Assembly (NCBI RefSeq): GCF_005871185.1
Contig: NZ_SWKN01000006.1
Location: 124,001 to 188,000 of the forward strand
Direction of reading: 5' to 3'
Length of the DNA: 64,000 nucleotides
From: Limnobacter alexandrii
GTDB lineage: Bacteria; Pseudomonadota; Gammaproteobacteria; Burkholderiales; Burkholderiaceae_B
This document shows, piece by piece, positions 56,847-64,000 of the stretch (positions are counted from its first letter, which is position 1; the number at the start of each line of letters is the position of its first letter). A model generated the notes under the pieces. It was not told where the DNA came from and searched no databases. It worked only from the letters and a program-made list of their open reading frames with translations. The translations under genes were made by a program, and so were the position numbers.

Positions 56847-57251
56847 ATGATCCTAGAACTCAGCTCCTTCGACAATGCCATACTTCGACTCGATGAAGGC
56901 ATTCAGCGCTATGAGAAAGACATCACTGACATTCAAATTCGGGATGGATTAATTCAACGTTTCGAATTCACCTATGAACTGAGTCACAAAATGCTGAAGC
57001 GCTTTCTGGAATCGACCTCTCCCAGCCCCGCCGAGATTGATGAATTGGCGTTTCAAGACCTGATCCGCACCGGCAATGAGCAAGGCTTGCTTTTGAGCGA
57101 CTGGGCACATTGGAAAAAGTATAGGGAAATGCGCGCAAGAACCAGCCACACCTATGATGAATCGGTGGCTTTGCAAGTGGTGTCCGAAATACCCACATTT
57201 TTGAAAGAAGCACAATTTCTTAATGCGCAACTTCACTCGAGAAACAAGTGA
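56847..57251 (+). CDS. HEPN-type protein of the HI0074 family (putative toxin of a HEPN/MNT pair)
   Basis: 134 residues. A four-helix protein with the family hallmark WAHWKKYREMRARTSHTYDE near residues 88-107; the R-x4-H arrangement (RARTSH) resembles the HEPN RNase motif. The pattern RFEFTYELSHKMLKRFLE near 36-53 is also typical. The MNT gene follows with a four-base overlap (GTGA). In well studied pairs of this type the nucleotidyltransferase inactivates the HEPN protein by adding AMP residues. It stands next to the rfbA relic. Confidence 0.85.
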   Translation: MILELSSFDNAILRLDEGIQRYEKDITDIQIRDGLIQRFEFTYELSHKMLKRFLESTSPSPAEIDELAFQDLIRTGNEQGLLLSDWAHWKKYREMRARTSHTYDESVALQVVSEIPTFLKEAQFLNAQLHSRNK

Positions 57252-57565
57252 AGCTACAAAGCAAAGAACTCGTCTTGGTTCAAAAGATTCTCAGTGAAAT
57301 AGTGCCGCACTGTGAAGTGTGGGCGTTTGGCTCAAGGGTTCATGGGAATCCAAAGCCGTTCTCAGACCTCGACCTGGCTTTGATTGATCGCCACGCAATA
57401 TCTTTGGAGACTCGCGCCAACCTGGCTGAAGCCTTTTCTGAATCTGACTTGCCTTGGAAAGTAGATCTGGTTGACTGGCACAGCATTTCGCCCGAATTTC
57501 AAAAAATCATTCAAGCAAGTTACGAAGTTATTCAAACTCCCGCCTCCAGCAAGCCCAACAAGTAA
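57248..57565 (+). CDS. MNT-type minimal nucleotidyltransferase (putative antitoxin)
   Basis: 105 residues from GTG 57248. Active-site pattern GSRVHGNPKPFSDLDLAL near residues 28-45: a GS followed by D-x-D. A third Asp lies in KVDLVDW. Its last ten codons overlap the 3' end of the rfbA relic on the other strand, so its C-terminus (PASSKPNK) is made from former rfbA sequence. The pair probably inserted here or its 3' end was formed by the rearrangement. Confidence 0.85.
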   Translation: MKLQSKELVLVQKILSEIVPHCEVWAFGSRVHGNPKPFSDLDLALIDRHAISLETRANLAEAFSESDLPWKVDLVDWHSISPEFQKIIQASYEVIQTPASSKPNK

Positions 57566-57651
57566 TCACCATAGCCGCTGTTGCGCAGTGGCTTGGGCTG
57601 TACAGCATACTCAATGCGCATGCCTGCCAACACAATGCCTTTGCGATTCAT
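57532..57651 (-). pseudogene. rfbA: rfbA relic (glucose-1-phosphate thymidylyltransferase) reduced to 39 codons
   Basis: The minus strand reads MNRKGIVLAG, then MRIEYAVQPKP, then LRNSGYGDYLLGLLE and a short tail before TGA. These are three separate parts of RfbA: the first ten residues before the GGSGTRL loop, the internal YAVQPSP segment near residue 80, and the C-terminal GYGxYLLxLLE end. About 85-90% of the gene has been lost by two in-frame deletions; the joints fall on short shared words (G, KP). The frame is still open. It is the enzyme missing from the local rfbB-rfbC-rfbD set. Confidence 0.8.
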
Positions 57652-57705
57652 GTTTTCACCTTGAACAACCTTGCATATTTAATATTTTATGTTAAATTTG
57701 CACAC

Positions 57706-58875
57706 ATGTACAAACGAAAGATTGAACCCAAAGTTCACGCCTTGCTGGCCAGCCATGCAGCAGTTGCACTCACCGGCCCAAGACAAGTGGGCAAAACAAC
57801 GCTTGCGCTCGAAATTGCCGGGCAACAACCCTCAATTTACCTCGACCTTGAAAGCCCGCGCGACCTGAGCAAACTGGACGACATTGAAGCCTTCTGCGAC
57901 TTTCACCCAGACAAGTTGATCGTACTCGATGAAGTACAGCGATTGCCAGGTTTGTTTGCCCCACTTCGCAGCATTATTGACAAACGTCGACGTCAGGGAC
58001 AAAAGTATGGCCAGTTCCTGCTTCTTGGCTCGGCATCCATGTCGTTGCTTCAGCAAAGCAGTGAGAGCCTTGCAGGCAGAATTGCCTACGCAGAGATGGT
58101 GCCTTTGGGTGTCGACGAAACCGTTGGCGCTGTCAACATTAACGAGCTTCACTTGCGTGGCGGTTTTCCAGAAAGTATTCTGGCCAAAACCGAATCAACA
58201 AGTCTTCACTGGCGCGAGAACTTCATTCGCACTTACCTTGAACGCGACATCGCGTCTCTTGGTCCGCGTATTCCAGCCGAAACACTGCGCCGTTTCTGGA
58301 CCATGCTTGCGCACACACAAGGCGACACCTTCAATGCATCATCACTGGCCAGGGGGCTCGATGTCAGCGGCGTGACTATTGCACGCTATCTCGACTTGTT
58401 GGTCGATTTGTTGTTGGTTCGTCGCTTGCCTGCATGGCACAGCAATATCGGCAAACGGATGATCAAGGCCCCAAAAGTTTACATTCGCGATTCTGGAATT
58501 TGCCACGCCTTGCTGGGCATTCAAACCCAGGACGAATTACTGGGCCACCCCGTGATTGGTGGAAGTTGGGAGGGATTCGTTCTCGAGCAAATCTTGAACC
58601 AGTTACCCATGCGCGCACAAACCGGTTTTTACAGAAGCAGTGGTGGCGCAGAAATTGACCTGGTCATCGAACTTTCACAAAAGGAACGCTGGGCCATTGA
58701 AATTAAATGCAGCAGTAGCCCGGTGGTGTCCAAAGGTTTTCACCTCGCTTGCGAAGATATTTCCCCTACTCGCAAAATTGTTGTTCATGGCGGCAGCACC
58801 GCTTTCCCGATGAAACATCAGATTGAAGCCCTGCCTCTGGCAGACTTGCTAACCCAACTACAGCAGTTTTTCTAA
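57706..58875 (+). CDS. AAA+ ATPase with DUF4143 domain
   Basis: 389 residues from ATG 57706 (MYKRKIEPKVHALLASHAAV). N-terminal P-loop: Walker A ALTGPRQVGKTTLAL near residue 20-34, Walker B KLIVLDEVQRLPGLF near 74-88. The C-terminal DUF4143 domain includes YLERDIASLGPRIPAE and a nuclease-like end FYRSSGGAEIDLVIEL with a D/E-x-K pattern in AIEIKCS. Function of this common family is unknown; links to mobile and defence regions are frequent. A second member lies at 63002-64000. Convergent overlap of 18 bases with the next gene. Confidence 0.85.
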   Translation: MYKRKIEPKVHALLASHAAVALTGPRQVGKTTLALEIAGQQPSIYLDLESPRDLSKLDDIEAFCDFHPDKLIVLDEVQRLPGLFAPLRSIIDKRRRQGQKYGQFLLLGSASMSLLQQSSESLAGRIAYAEMVPLGVDETVGAVNINELHLRGGFPESILAKTESTSLHWRENFIRTYLERDIASLGPRIPAETLRRFWTMLAHTQGDTFNASSLARGLDVSGVTIARYLDLLVDLLLVRRLPAWHSNIGKRMIKAPKVYIRDSGICHALLGIQTQDELLGHPVIGGSWEGFVLEQILNQLPMRAQTGFYRSSGGAEIDLVIELSQKERWAIEIKCSSSPVVSKGFHLACEDISPTRKIVVHGGSTAFPMKHQIEALPLADLLTQLQQFF

Positions 58876-59196
58876 CCGCGCCAGCGCATCCAGCCCCTTG
58901 GCCAACACGCCCAGTTTGTCAGTGGGTGTAGCCAAGCCAGCCACACCCTCGCGCATGGTTTGCACGTGCCCGCTCAATTCGGCCAGCTCGCTTTTTGCGC
59001 TGCCGCTTAATTCTTCAAACCTTGCATTCTCTGCATTCACATAAGCCAGGTAAGCAGCGGCCAAGGCATGCTGGTGCTGTTTGCGTTCATCAGTAGTCAA
59101 ATGGTCAACATCGATCAGGTACAAAGCTGAAAACACGGCATGCACATTGGCTTGCAACAACTTGAAATCACTTGGGGTCATGGGTGTTGGGCTCAT
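58858..59196 (-). CDS. Small helical protein of unknown function
   Basis: 112 residues from ATG 59196 (MSPTPMTPSDFKLLQANVHA); ATG 59181 is possible. Mostly charged helices (DERKQHQHALAAAYLAYVNA), a probable coiled coil near 50-80, no signal peptide. It overlaps the lipoprotein gene upstream by about 29 bases, so the two form an operon. No family recognised. Confidence 0.6.
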   Translation of the reverse strand: MSPTPMTPSDFKLLQANVHAVFSALYLIDVDHLTTDERKQHQHALAAAYLAYVNAENARFEELSGSAKSELAELSGHVQTMREGVAGLATPTDKLGVLAKGLDALARLEKLL

Positions 59197-60028
59197 GGTT
59201 GGTAGCTGCCTGAATATTTGAATTAAGTTGATCAAAAACGCCCTGCAAATGCGCAAAGCTTCCCTCACCCCGCAGCACATTCACCCAGGCCTGCTGCATG
59301 TCAATGCTGGCGGCCCGGGCCTGTTCAAGCAGTTCAATGCTGGGCTGTTGCTTAATATCGGCAATCCAGGCTTTCTTCCAGGTCTCGCCCAGCTTTTTAT
59401 CGCCCACAAAAGGCTTCAATACTTTCTCGCGGTATTCCACCTGGCGCGCCAAGGCCTCGCGCTGCGTAATCCACTGTATTTGTTCCTCCAAAACCAGCTG
59501 GTTCATCAACAGCGCTTGCGCCACGGGTTCGGCACTGCGTAGCAATTCCTCGCGCACTTGCGCACTGTGTTTCCAGCTGGCCACATGGCCTGCCAAACCC
59601 GCCAATGCTTCCTTGGTGGTTCGGGGTATTCCGCCCAGGTCGGGCGATTTGTTCAGGGCCTCCACCAGTTTCTTCAGTGCACGGGTGGTGCCTGTGCTGG
59701 TGTCGCCTTTGGCCAGCGCGCTTAGCTCGGCAAAGTAAAGTGCCTGCATGTCCAAATAATTGGCCGTGCTTTGCAACATGGCAGCCCTTTGGCGCATGGC
59801 CTCGGTGTGTTGCATCAGGGTGTTGTTGTCGCGGGGCAAGTTGGGCAATAAATCGGCTGTAAATTCAAGTGTGTGGTCCAGTGCAAAACTGTTCACTTTT
59901 TTCAACGTGCTGGTGTACTGCTTGCCCGTGGTGGCCAGGCCCTCGGTTTGAAGGGGTGTTTTGCTGGCGCAGGCTGCTGTCATCAGCAAAGCCATGCACA
60001 CCGCAATGCGTGGAATCAATTGAAGCAA
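59168..60028 (-). CDS. Helical lipoprotein of unknown function
   Basis: 286 residues from TTG 60028, chosen for GGAGG six bases upstream (60034-60038 on the minus strand) and because the lipobox MTAAC then stands at residue 20. The mature part is rich in long helices (LRSAEPVAQALLMNQLVLEE, REALARQVEYREKVLKPFVG). No known domain. It is divergent from the hybrid kinase gene. Confidence 0.7.
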   Translation of the reverse strand: MLQLIPRIAVCMALLMTAACASKTPLQTEGLATTGKQYTSTLKKVNSFALDHTLEFTADLLPNLPRDNNTLMQHTEAMRQRAAMLQSTANYLDMQALYFAELSALAKGDTSTGTTRALKKLVEALNKSPDLGGIPRTTKEALAGLAGHVASWKHSAQVREELLRSAEPVAQALLMNQLVLEEQIQWITQREALARQVEYREKVLKPFVGDKKLGETWKKAWIADIKQQPSIELLEQARAASIDMQQAWVNVLRGEGSFAHLQGVFDQLNSNIQAATNHEPNTHDPK

Positions 60029-60207
60029 ATAAACCTCCGGTGCAGGCAGTGAAAGTGAAAGTTCTGTTTGGGCAACAACATACGTGGAAACCCCTGCGGG
60101 TGAGAAGCCACAATTCGGGTTACAAAAACTGGGGGCCACCCATTTAGACATTGCACGCCGCGCGCTTCACCACTTATGCTTAGTGCAATCTACTTATTGC
60201 CTTATTT

Positions 60208-61941
60208 ATGAGATCCGAAGACCCGCACCAACTCACTATTCTGCGTGAGCAAACCAAACTGTTATTTGAACACCTGCCCTTCGTGCTGTATGGCGTGATG
60301 GCCTCCTCGGCAGGCCTGGTTGCAGTGCTTTGGCACACTGGCCAGGGCACCGCCTTGCTGTTGTGGTTGCTGGCCGTGTACATGCTGACAGGTTTGCGCT
60401 GGTGGGTGCGCAGGCACTTCAACAAACTGGGCACGCATTTCGACCCCAAACACTGGATACAGGTGGCCATTCAGTTCACAGCGGCCTCGGGTATTTTGTG
60501 GGGGTTTGCGGGTATTGTATTTTTTTCAACCGACCCCACTGTGCTGGCAACACTCACCATTTTCATTGCCGCCATGGTGGCTGGTGCCGTGTCTTCCCAT
60601 GCCTGCCACACGCCCGCATACATTGCATTTGCACTGCCTGCATCGCTGCCCTTCATCGCGCGTTGCTTTTGGGAAAACACCCCCTTCTTCTGGGTACTCG
60701 GCAGCGTGGCATTTGTGTATGTGCTCATTAATATTCACTACGGGCGCAACCTGCAAAACATGGTGGTCCAGTCCATTCGCCTGCGGTTTCAAAATGCAGA
60801 ACTGATCAGCGAACTCACCTTGCAAAAACGCGTGGCGGAACAAGCAAGCATCGCCAAAACCCGTTTTCTTGCAGCCGCCAGTCACGACCTTCGGCAACCC
60901 GTTCAAGCCATTGAACTGTTGGTGGATGCACTTGGTGAAGACCTGGCCAACCACCCCAGCAAAGGTTTGCTGGATAGAATTCAAGAGGCGGGCCATGGCC
61001 TGCGTCACCTGCTGAATGCGCTGCTCGATTCTGCAAAAATAAATGCAGCAGCCATTACCGCCAAGCCACGCCACATTCAATTGGCCCCCTTGCTCAAACG
61101 CATTTGCCAGGAACTGTCCGCCCAAGCCCAACACAAAGGGCTGGACATTCGCGTGGCAAAAACAAAAGCCTGCGCCTACACCGACCCCACCCTGCTTGAA
61201 TTGATCGTGCGCAACTATGTTGAAAATGCAATCAAATACACACCCGAGGGGCGCGTGTTGCTGGGTTGCCGCAAAAAAGGAAAGCACATTCGCATTGAAG
61301 TACACGACACTGGCATTGGCATACCCGCCAGTGCGCAAGAAACCGTGTTTCAAGAGTTCTATCAGTTGGGCAACCCCGAGCGCGACAAAGCCAAAGGCCT
61401 GGGGCTGGGCCTGTACATTGCGCACAGCCTGGGCAAATTGCTGAACCACGACATCGGCGTAAACTCTACGGTGGGCAAAGGTTCGATGTTTTATGTCACC
61501 GTGCCCGAAGGCGATATCAGCCACCTGCTGGACGAACCCAGCCGCATGCAGGCTGGCAACAAAACCCCGTTGACTGGCAAAACCGTGTTGCTGATTGACG
61601 ACGATGAACTGGTGCGTGCCAGTGTGACCGAAATGCTAAACCGCTGGCACTGCTCCACCATTTCAGCCGAAGACGCTGAAACCGCACTGCGCATTTTAAT
61701 GGCGCGTGGCCGAATGCCCGATGCCATTGTGGTCGACTACCGCCTGCGCAACAAAAGCAACGGCGTGCAGGCGATCAAAGCATTACAGGCACAACTTGGA
61801 AATGTACCCGCTGTAATATTGACTGGCGACACCGCACCCAGTCGAATTCAGGAGGCCCGAAGTTCAGGCTTCCAGATTCTGCACAAACCGCTGAGTGGGG
61901 TTCAACTGCGCACTACCTTGAGTGAATTGATGTCAAGTTAA
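60208..61941 (+). CDS. Hybrid sensor histidine kinase / response regulator
   Basis: 577 residues. Six or so N-terminal membrane helices (about residues 25-180; ASSAGLVAVLWHTG, GILWGFAGIVFFST, WVLGSVAFVYVLIN) are followed by the HisKA box FLAAASHDLRQPVQAIELL near 217-235, N box NYVENAIKYTPEG near 336-348, and G boxes DTGIGIP and GLGLGLYIA. The C-terminal receiver has VLLIDDDELVRAS near 463-475, phospho-acceptor Asp in AIVVDYRL, and Lys in LHKPLS. The missing periplasmic domain suggests membrane or cytoplasmic sensing. Partner unknown. Confidence 0.9.
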   Translation: MRSEDPHQLTILREQTKLLFEHLPFVLYGVMASSAGLVAVLWHTGQGTALLLWLLAVYMLTGLRWWVRRHFNKLGTHFDPKHWIQVAIQFTAASGILWGFAGIVFFSTDPTVLATLTIFIAAMVAGAVSSHACHTPAYIAFALPASLPFIARCFWENTPFFWVLGSVAFVYVLINIHYGRNLQNMVVQSIRLRFQNAELISELTLQKRVAEQASIAKTRFLAAASHDLRQPVQAIELLVDALGEDLANHPSKGLLDRIQEAGHGLRHLLNALLDSAKINAAAITAKPRHIQLAPLLKRICQELSAQAQHKGLDIRVAKTKACAYTDPTLLELIVRNYVENAIKYTPEGRVLLGCRKKGKHIRIEVHDTGIGIPASAQETVFQEFYQLGNPERDKAKGLGLGLYIAHSLGKLLNHDIGVNSTVGKGSMFYVTVPEGDISHLLDEPSRMQAGNKTPLTGKTVLLIDDDELVRASVTEMLNRWHCSTISAEDAETALRILMARGRMPDAIVVDYRLRNKSNGVQAIKALQAQLGNVPAVILTGDTAPSRIQEARSSGFQILHKPLSGVQLRTTLSELMSS

Positions 61942-61958
61942 ATACCAGGGTTAGAAAA

Positions 61959-62165
61959 TCAGGCTGGATAAAACTTAACACCGCTATCGAGAATTTTTTG
62001 TTTTAAGGCTGCATTTTCCAATTGCTCGAAGTGAATACAATCCACCTTGAAAACCAGCGGCAGCGAATCGACCTCGTTCCACAGTGCAGTGAAAGCAGAT
62101 TCAGTCATGGTAGGCGCAAGAACTGCCAAGTCTATATCGCTTCCGTCCCTGAAGTTTCCTGCCGC
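61959..62165 (-). pseudogene. MNT nucleotidyltransferase relic, N-terminal part deleted
   Basis: The minus strand, in a frame different from the HEPN gene, reads AAGNFRDGSDIDLAVLAP and continues to VKFYPA before TGA at 61961-61959 (68 residues). GNFRDGSDIDLAV is the second half of the GSR-x-G-x7-SDxDLA active site of minimal nucleotidyltransferases. The first ~40 residues, including the GS, are missing; a TGA stands just before the surviving part. The HEPN gene runs into it out of frame. Confidence 0.75.
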
Positions 62166-62533
62166 ACTTCATTGGCCAATTCCTGAAAAAGGAGATCGCC
62201 GCGATTTTTCACAAAACCATACACCTGATCAGCCAATTTTTCATCATAAGTATGGCTCGACAGATTCCTCATTCGTTGGGCTTCGCTCCATGTGTTTCCA
62301 TCATGTATCAACCCGGCCACCAAGGCCTCCTTGAATACATCACGAGGATTCAAAGCCACAATCCCCAACATCTCGAGCCGAAGCTTCAATGTTTTCCACG
62401 CAAGCTCCCAACAAAACTCGAAGCGCAGAATAACCGAGTCGCGAATAAATGAATCCAGGGGTTGCGCGCAAGCCTCAGACAACCTTTGACTGGCTTTCAG
62501 AAAATCAGCAGACCTTTCATTCAAACGTTCCAT
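62132..62533 (-). CDS. HEPN-type protein of the HI0074 family, C-terminus altered by fusion
   Basis: 133 residues from ATG 62533 (MERLNERSADFLKASQRLSE). Family hallmark WSEAQRMRNLSSHTYDEKLA near residue 89-108, and the RFEFCWELAWKTLKLRLE helix near 36-53. The last eleven residues (VRQETSGTEAI) are an out-of-frame reading of the nucleotidyltransferase relic, so the natural C-terminus has been replaced. With its partner broken, the protein is either inactive or harmless, or is controlled in trans by the intact MNT at 57248-57565 (inference). Confidence 0.75.
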   Translation of the reverse strand: MERLNERSADFLKASQRLSEACAQPLDSFIRDSVILRFEFCWELAWKTLKLRLEMLGIVALNPRDVFKEALVAGLIHDGNTWSEAQRMRNLSSHTYDEKLADQVYGFVKNRGDLLFQELANEVRQETSGTEAI

Positions 62534-62570
62534 ACGCGTTCGGTTCCCATGTGTTTCGTTTGATTGTAAT

Positions 62571-62988
62571 TCAAGCCCGCCCATACACGTCATCAAACCG
62601 AACAATGTCGTCTTCTTCCAGGTAGTCGCCGCTTTGCACCTCGATCATCACCAGGTTCAACACAACAGGCTTTACTTCAATGCGTTTAATTTTGTAGCCT
62701 GTGGAATCTTCCAGCACTGTGTAAGTGCCCCAAGGGCGGTGCACCGTAGGGTGAAAATTCACCAGTTCGCTACCCAAAAGCACGTGAGTATTGTTGCTCT
62801 CGATTGAAATCAGCTGGCCCTCGCCTTCCTGCTGCACGGTGTTACCTTGGGTGTCGGCTGTACCTTGCTGAATTTAACCAAAGCCGGTTTCAGGGGTGCC
62901 GGGCGTAATGCCAAAGCAAGTTAGCCAACCCTTGCGTGCAGCCTCCACCACACAAAACTACCGAAATTACTCGTTTGCTGTTGTTCAT
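62571..62988 (-). pseudogene. manC: manC/cpsB relic (mannose-1-phosphate guanylyltransferase)
   Basis: The minus strand holds several pieces of ManC in order. From ATG 62988: MNNSKRVISVVLCGG (the N-terminus up to the GGSGTRLWP loop). Then, after a frame change, AARKGWLTCFGITPGTPETG followed by FG-stop-IQQG, where the family has GYGYI, so a nonsense codon replaces Tyr. Then a middle piece (GQLISIESNNTHVLLGSELV), the VHRPWGTYTVLEDSTGYKIK motif and, after a further loss of the cupin core, LVMIEVQSGDYLEEDDIVRF to the end. About 418 bases remain of about 1,400. Annotated as a small protein at 62571-62837 it would be misleading. Confidence 0.82.
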
Positions 62989-63001
62989 ACTGAACCTGTA
63001 G

Positions 63002-64000
63002 TTAAAGTTTTTCCAACGCCTGCGCCCACGCCAATACTTCACCCTGGCTTCGAGTGCTGCTTTCTTCACCACCATAAATTACGGTTGACCGCACCGCCTG
63101 TGGATTTAATTTCTCGAACCTAGTTAATTGCTTGAACCAGTCAGGGCTGAATGTAGCGCCCGACTTGATTTCATAGCTTTCAAAAACTCCGTCACGTTGA
63201 GCCAACAAATCGACTTCCTGCCCGGCACTGTCGCGCCAAAAGTAAAGTTCCGCCTGCCGTCCTTTGTTCAAGGCAGCTTTGTAGGCTTCCACAACCATCA
63301 TGGTTTCAAACACCTGCCCACGCAACGGGTGTGTACTTAATACAGCGGCAGAATGAATACCCAACAACCAGCACATCAGGCCTGTGTCCAGAAAATAAAG
63401 TTTGGGGGTTTTCACCAAACGCTTGCCAAAGTTTTCAAAATACGGGGGCAGGCGCATTACCAAATAGCTGGCTTCCAACACGCCGATCCACTCCCTTGCT
63501 GTTACTGAACTAATACCCGCATCGGCGCCCAAAGCACTTAAATTCAACAATTGCCCTGAACGGGCTGCCGCCAAACGCAAAAAACGCTGAAACAGCTGTA
63601 AATCCTTGATTTGCAGCAACTGCCGCACATCACGCTCAACATAAGTGGCCACGTAATTGGCAAACCAGTCTTGCGGCAAAAGCTCCCGGCTGTACAAAGC
63701 CGGGTAATGGCCTTTCACCATCAAGTTGTCGAGGCCACTGGGCAACTGCCCAGCCTGGCGCAACTCAAACCCTTGCAATGGCAGCAATTCAACACGCCCA
63801 ACCCTGCCAGCCAACGACTGTGTAATGTGACGCACCAAATCAAACTGCTGCGAACCCGTCAATATGAAATCGCCCATGCGCTGGCGTTCGTCCACCAAAC
63901 CCTGAAGCCACGACATCAGGGAGGGCACGCGCTGTACCTCGTCAATTACCGCACCATCCGTGAACTGGGCCAGAAAGCGCTTTGGATCCTCAATTGCGAA
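63002..64000 (-). CDS. AAA+ ATPase with DUF4143 domain, partial (N-terminus outside window)
   Basis: The frame is open up to base 64000, so the Walker A part lies outside. 332 residues are visible, starting FAIEDPKRFLAQFTDGAVID and EVQRVPSLM (Walker B region), then FILTGSQQFDL (sensor 1). The DUF4143 part has YVERDVRQLLQIKDLQLFQR and a nuclease-like end YFWRDSAGQEVDLLAQ with YEIKSG. It is the same family as 57706-58875 but a different branch. Next to the manC relic, as the other copy is next to the rfbA relic. Confidence 0.85.
   Translation of the reverse strand, partial: FAIEDPKRFLAQFTDGAVIDEVQRVPSLMSWLQGLVDERQRMGDFILTGSQQFDLVRHITQSLAGRVGRVELLPLQGFELRQAGQLPSGLDNLMVKGHYPALYSRELLPQDWFANYVATYVERDVRQLLQIKDLQLFQRFLRLAAARSGQLLNLSALGADAGISSVTAREWIGVLEASYLVMRLPPYFENFGKRLVKTPKLYFLDTGLMCWLLGIHSAAVLSTHPLRGQVFETMMVVEAYKAALNKGRQAELYFWRDSAGQEVDLLAQRDGVFESYEIKSGATFSPDWFKQLTRFEKLNPQAVRSTVIYGGEESSTRSQGEVLAWAQALEKL

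Noticed and set aside
62571-62837. Apparent intact 88-residue protein
   Set aside because: Its sequence is two joined pieces of ManC, and further ManC pieces lie directly upstream in other frames; it is the tail of a pseudogene.
62890-63075. Apparent 61-residue minus-strand gene
   Set aside because: Residues from MNNSKRV on are the start of the manC relic; the part before it is antisense to the end of the DUF4143 gene.

Overview
The window looks like a chromosomal segment of a betaproteobacterium of the order Burkholderiales, of moderate GC, and most like Limnobacter among the genera I know. This is inferred from gene order and protein character (kdsD-kdsC-lptCAB-rpoN-hpf-ptsN-hprK-rapZ, lolB-ispE-tRNA-Gln-prs-rplY-pth-ychF, coaD-rsmD next to a 4Fe-4S ferredoxin, ftsY-ftsE-ftsX), not from a database search. 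Most of the window is ordinary housekeeping DNA with tightly overlapping genes.

Layout. 1-7275: a type IV pilus / type II secretion-like operon (secretin, ATPase, GspF-type membrane protein, two membrane-anchored assembly proteins, three pseudopilin-like proteins). 7284-9284: a Kef-type antiporter on the other strand. 9311-17131: LPS precursor and transport genes (Kdo synthesis, LptCAB), then sigma-54, hibernation factor and the nitrogen-PTS group; a near-perfect sigma-54 promoter precedes the whole block. 17084-19020: mutY and mutM. 19100-30824: TPR lipoprotein, lolB, ispE, tRNA-Gln, prs, rplY, pth and ychF, interrupted between rplY and pth by exoD, an Lrp-type regulator, leuA and an AT-rich FkbM-type methyltransferase. 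42779-49787: ferredoxin, coaD, rsmD, an M16 peptidase pair and ftsYEX. 49803-56820: three dTDP-rhamnose genes (rfbD, rfbB, rfbC) mixed with an rfaH-like regulator, a response regulator and a TonB-dependent receptor. 56847-64000: HEPN/nucleotidyltransferase pairs, two AAA+DUF4143 ATPases, a hybrid histidine kinase, and three gene relics.

The most unusual part is 30858-41491. Ten co-directional genes encode an ECF sigma factor with its membrane anti-sigma factor, two caspase-fold proteins (one behind a large WD40-like propeller region), an OmpA-type protein, two secreted paralogues of unknown function, a CsgG-like lipoprotein with peptidoglycan-binding and DUF4384-like parts, and three small or repetitive secreted proteins. 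One of these carries a regular 35-residue repeat with an Asn/Gln ladder. Two copies of one promoter-like sequence (TGAACCGG, 12 bases, GCCGACTYACCT) lie in front of the sigma gene and of the repeat-protein gene, which ties both ends of the cluster into one regulon. I infer a curli/Hfa-like surface-fibre export system under envelope-stress control, with caspase-like proteases as unexplained partners.

The right end preserves relics that ordinary gene calling would miss: an rfbA reduced to 39 codons, a manC reduced to about 418 bases with a frameshift and a nonsense codon, and a nucleotidyltransferase that has lost its N-terminal part and is read out of frame by its HEPN partner. The only gene-free stretch above 300 bases is 50751-51454, which contains short direct repeats and a strong inverted repeat.
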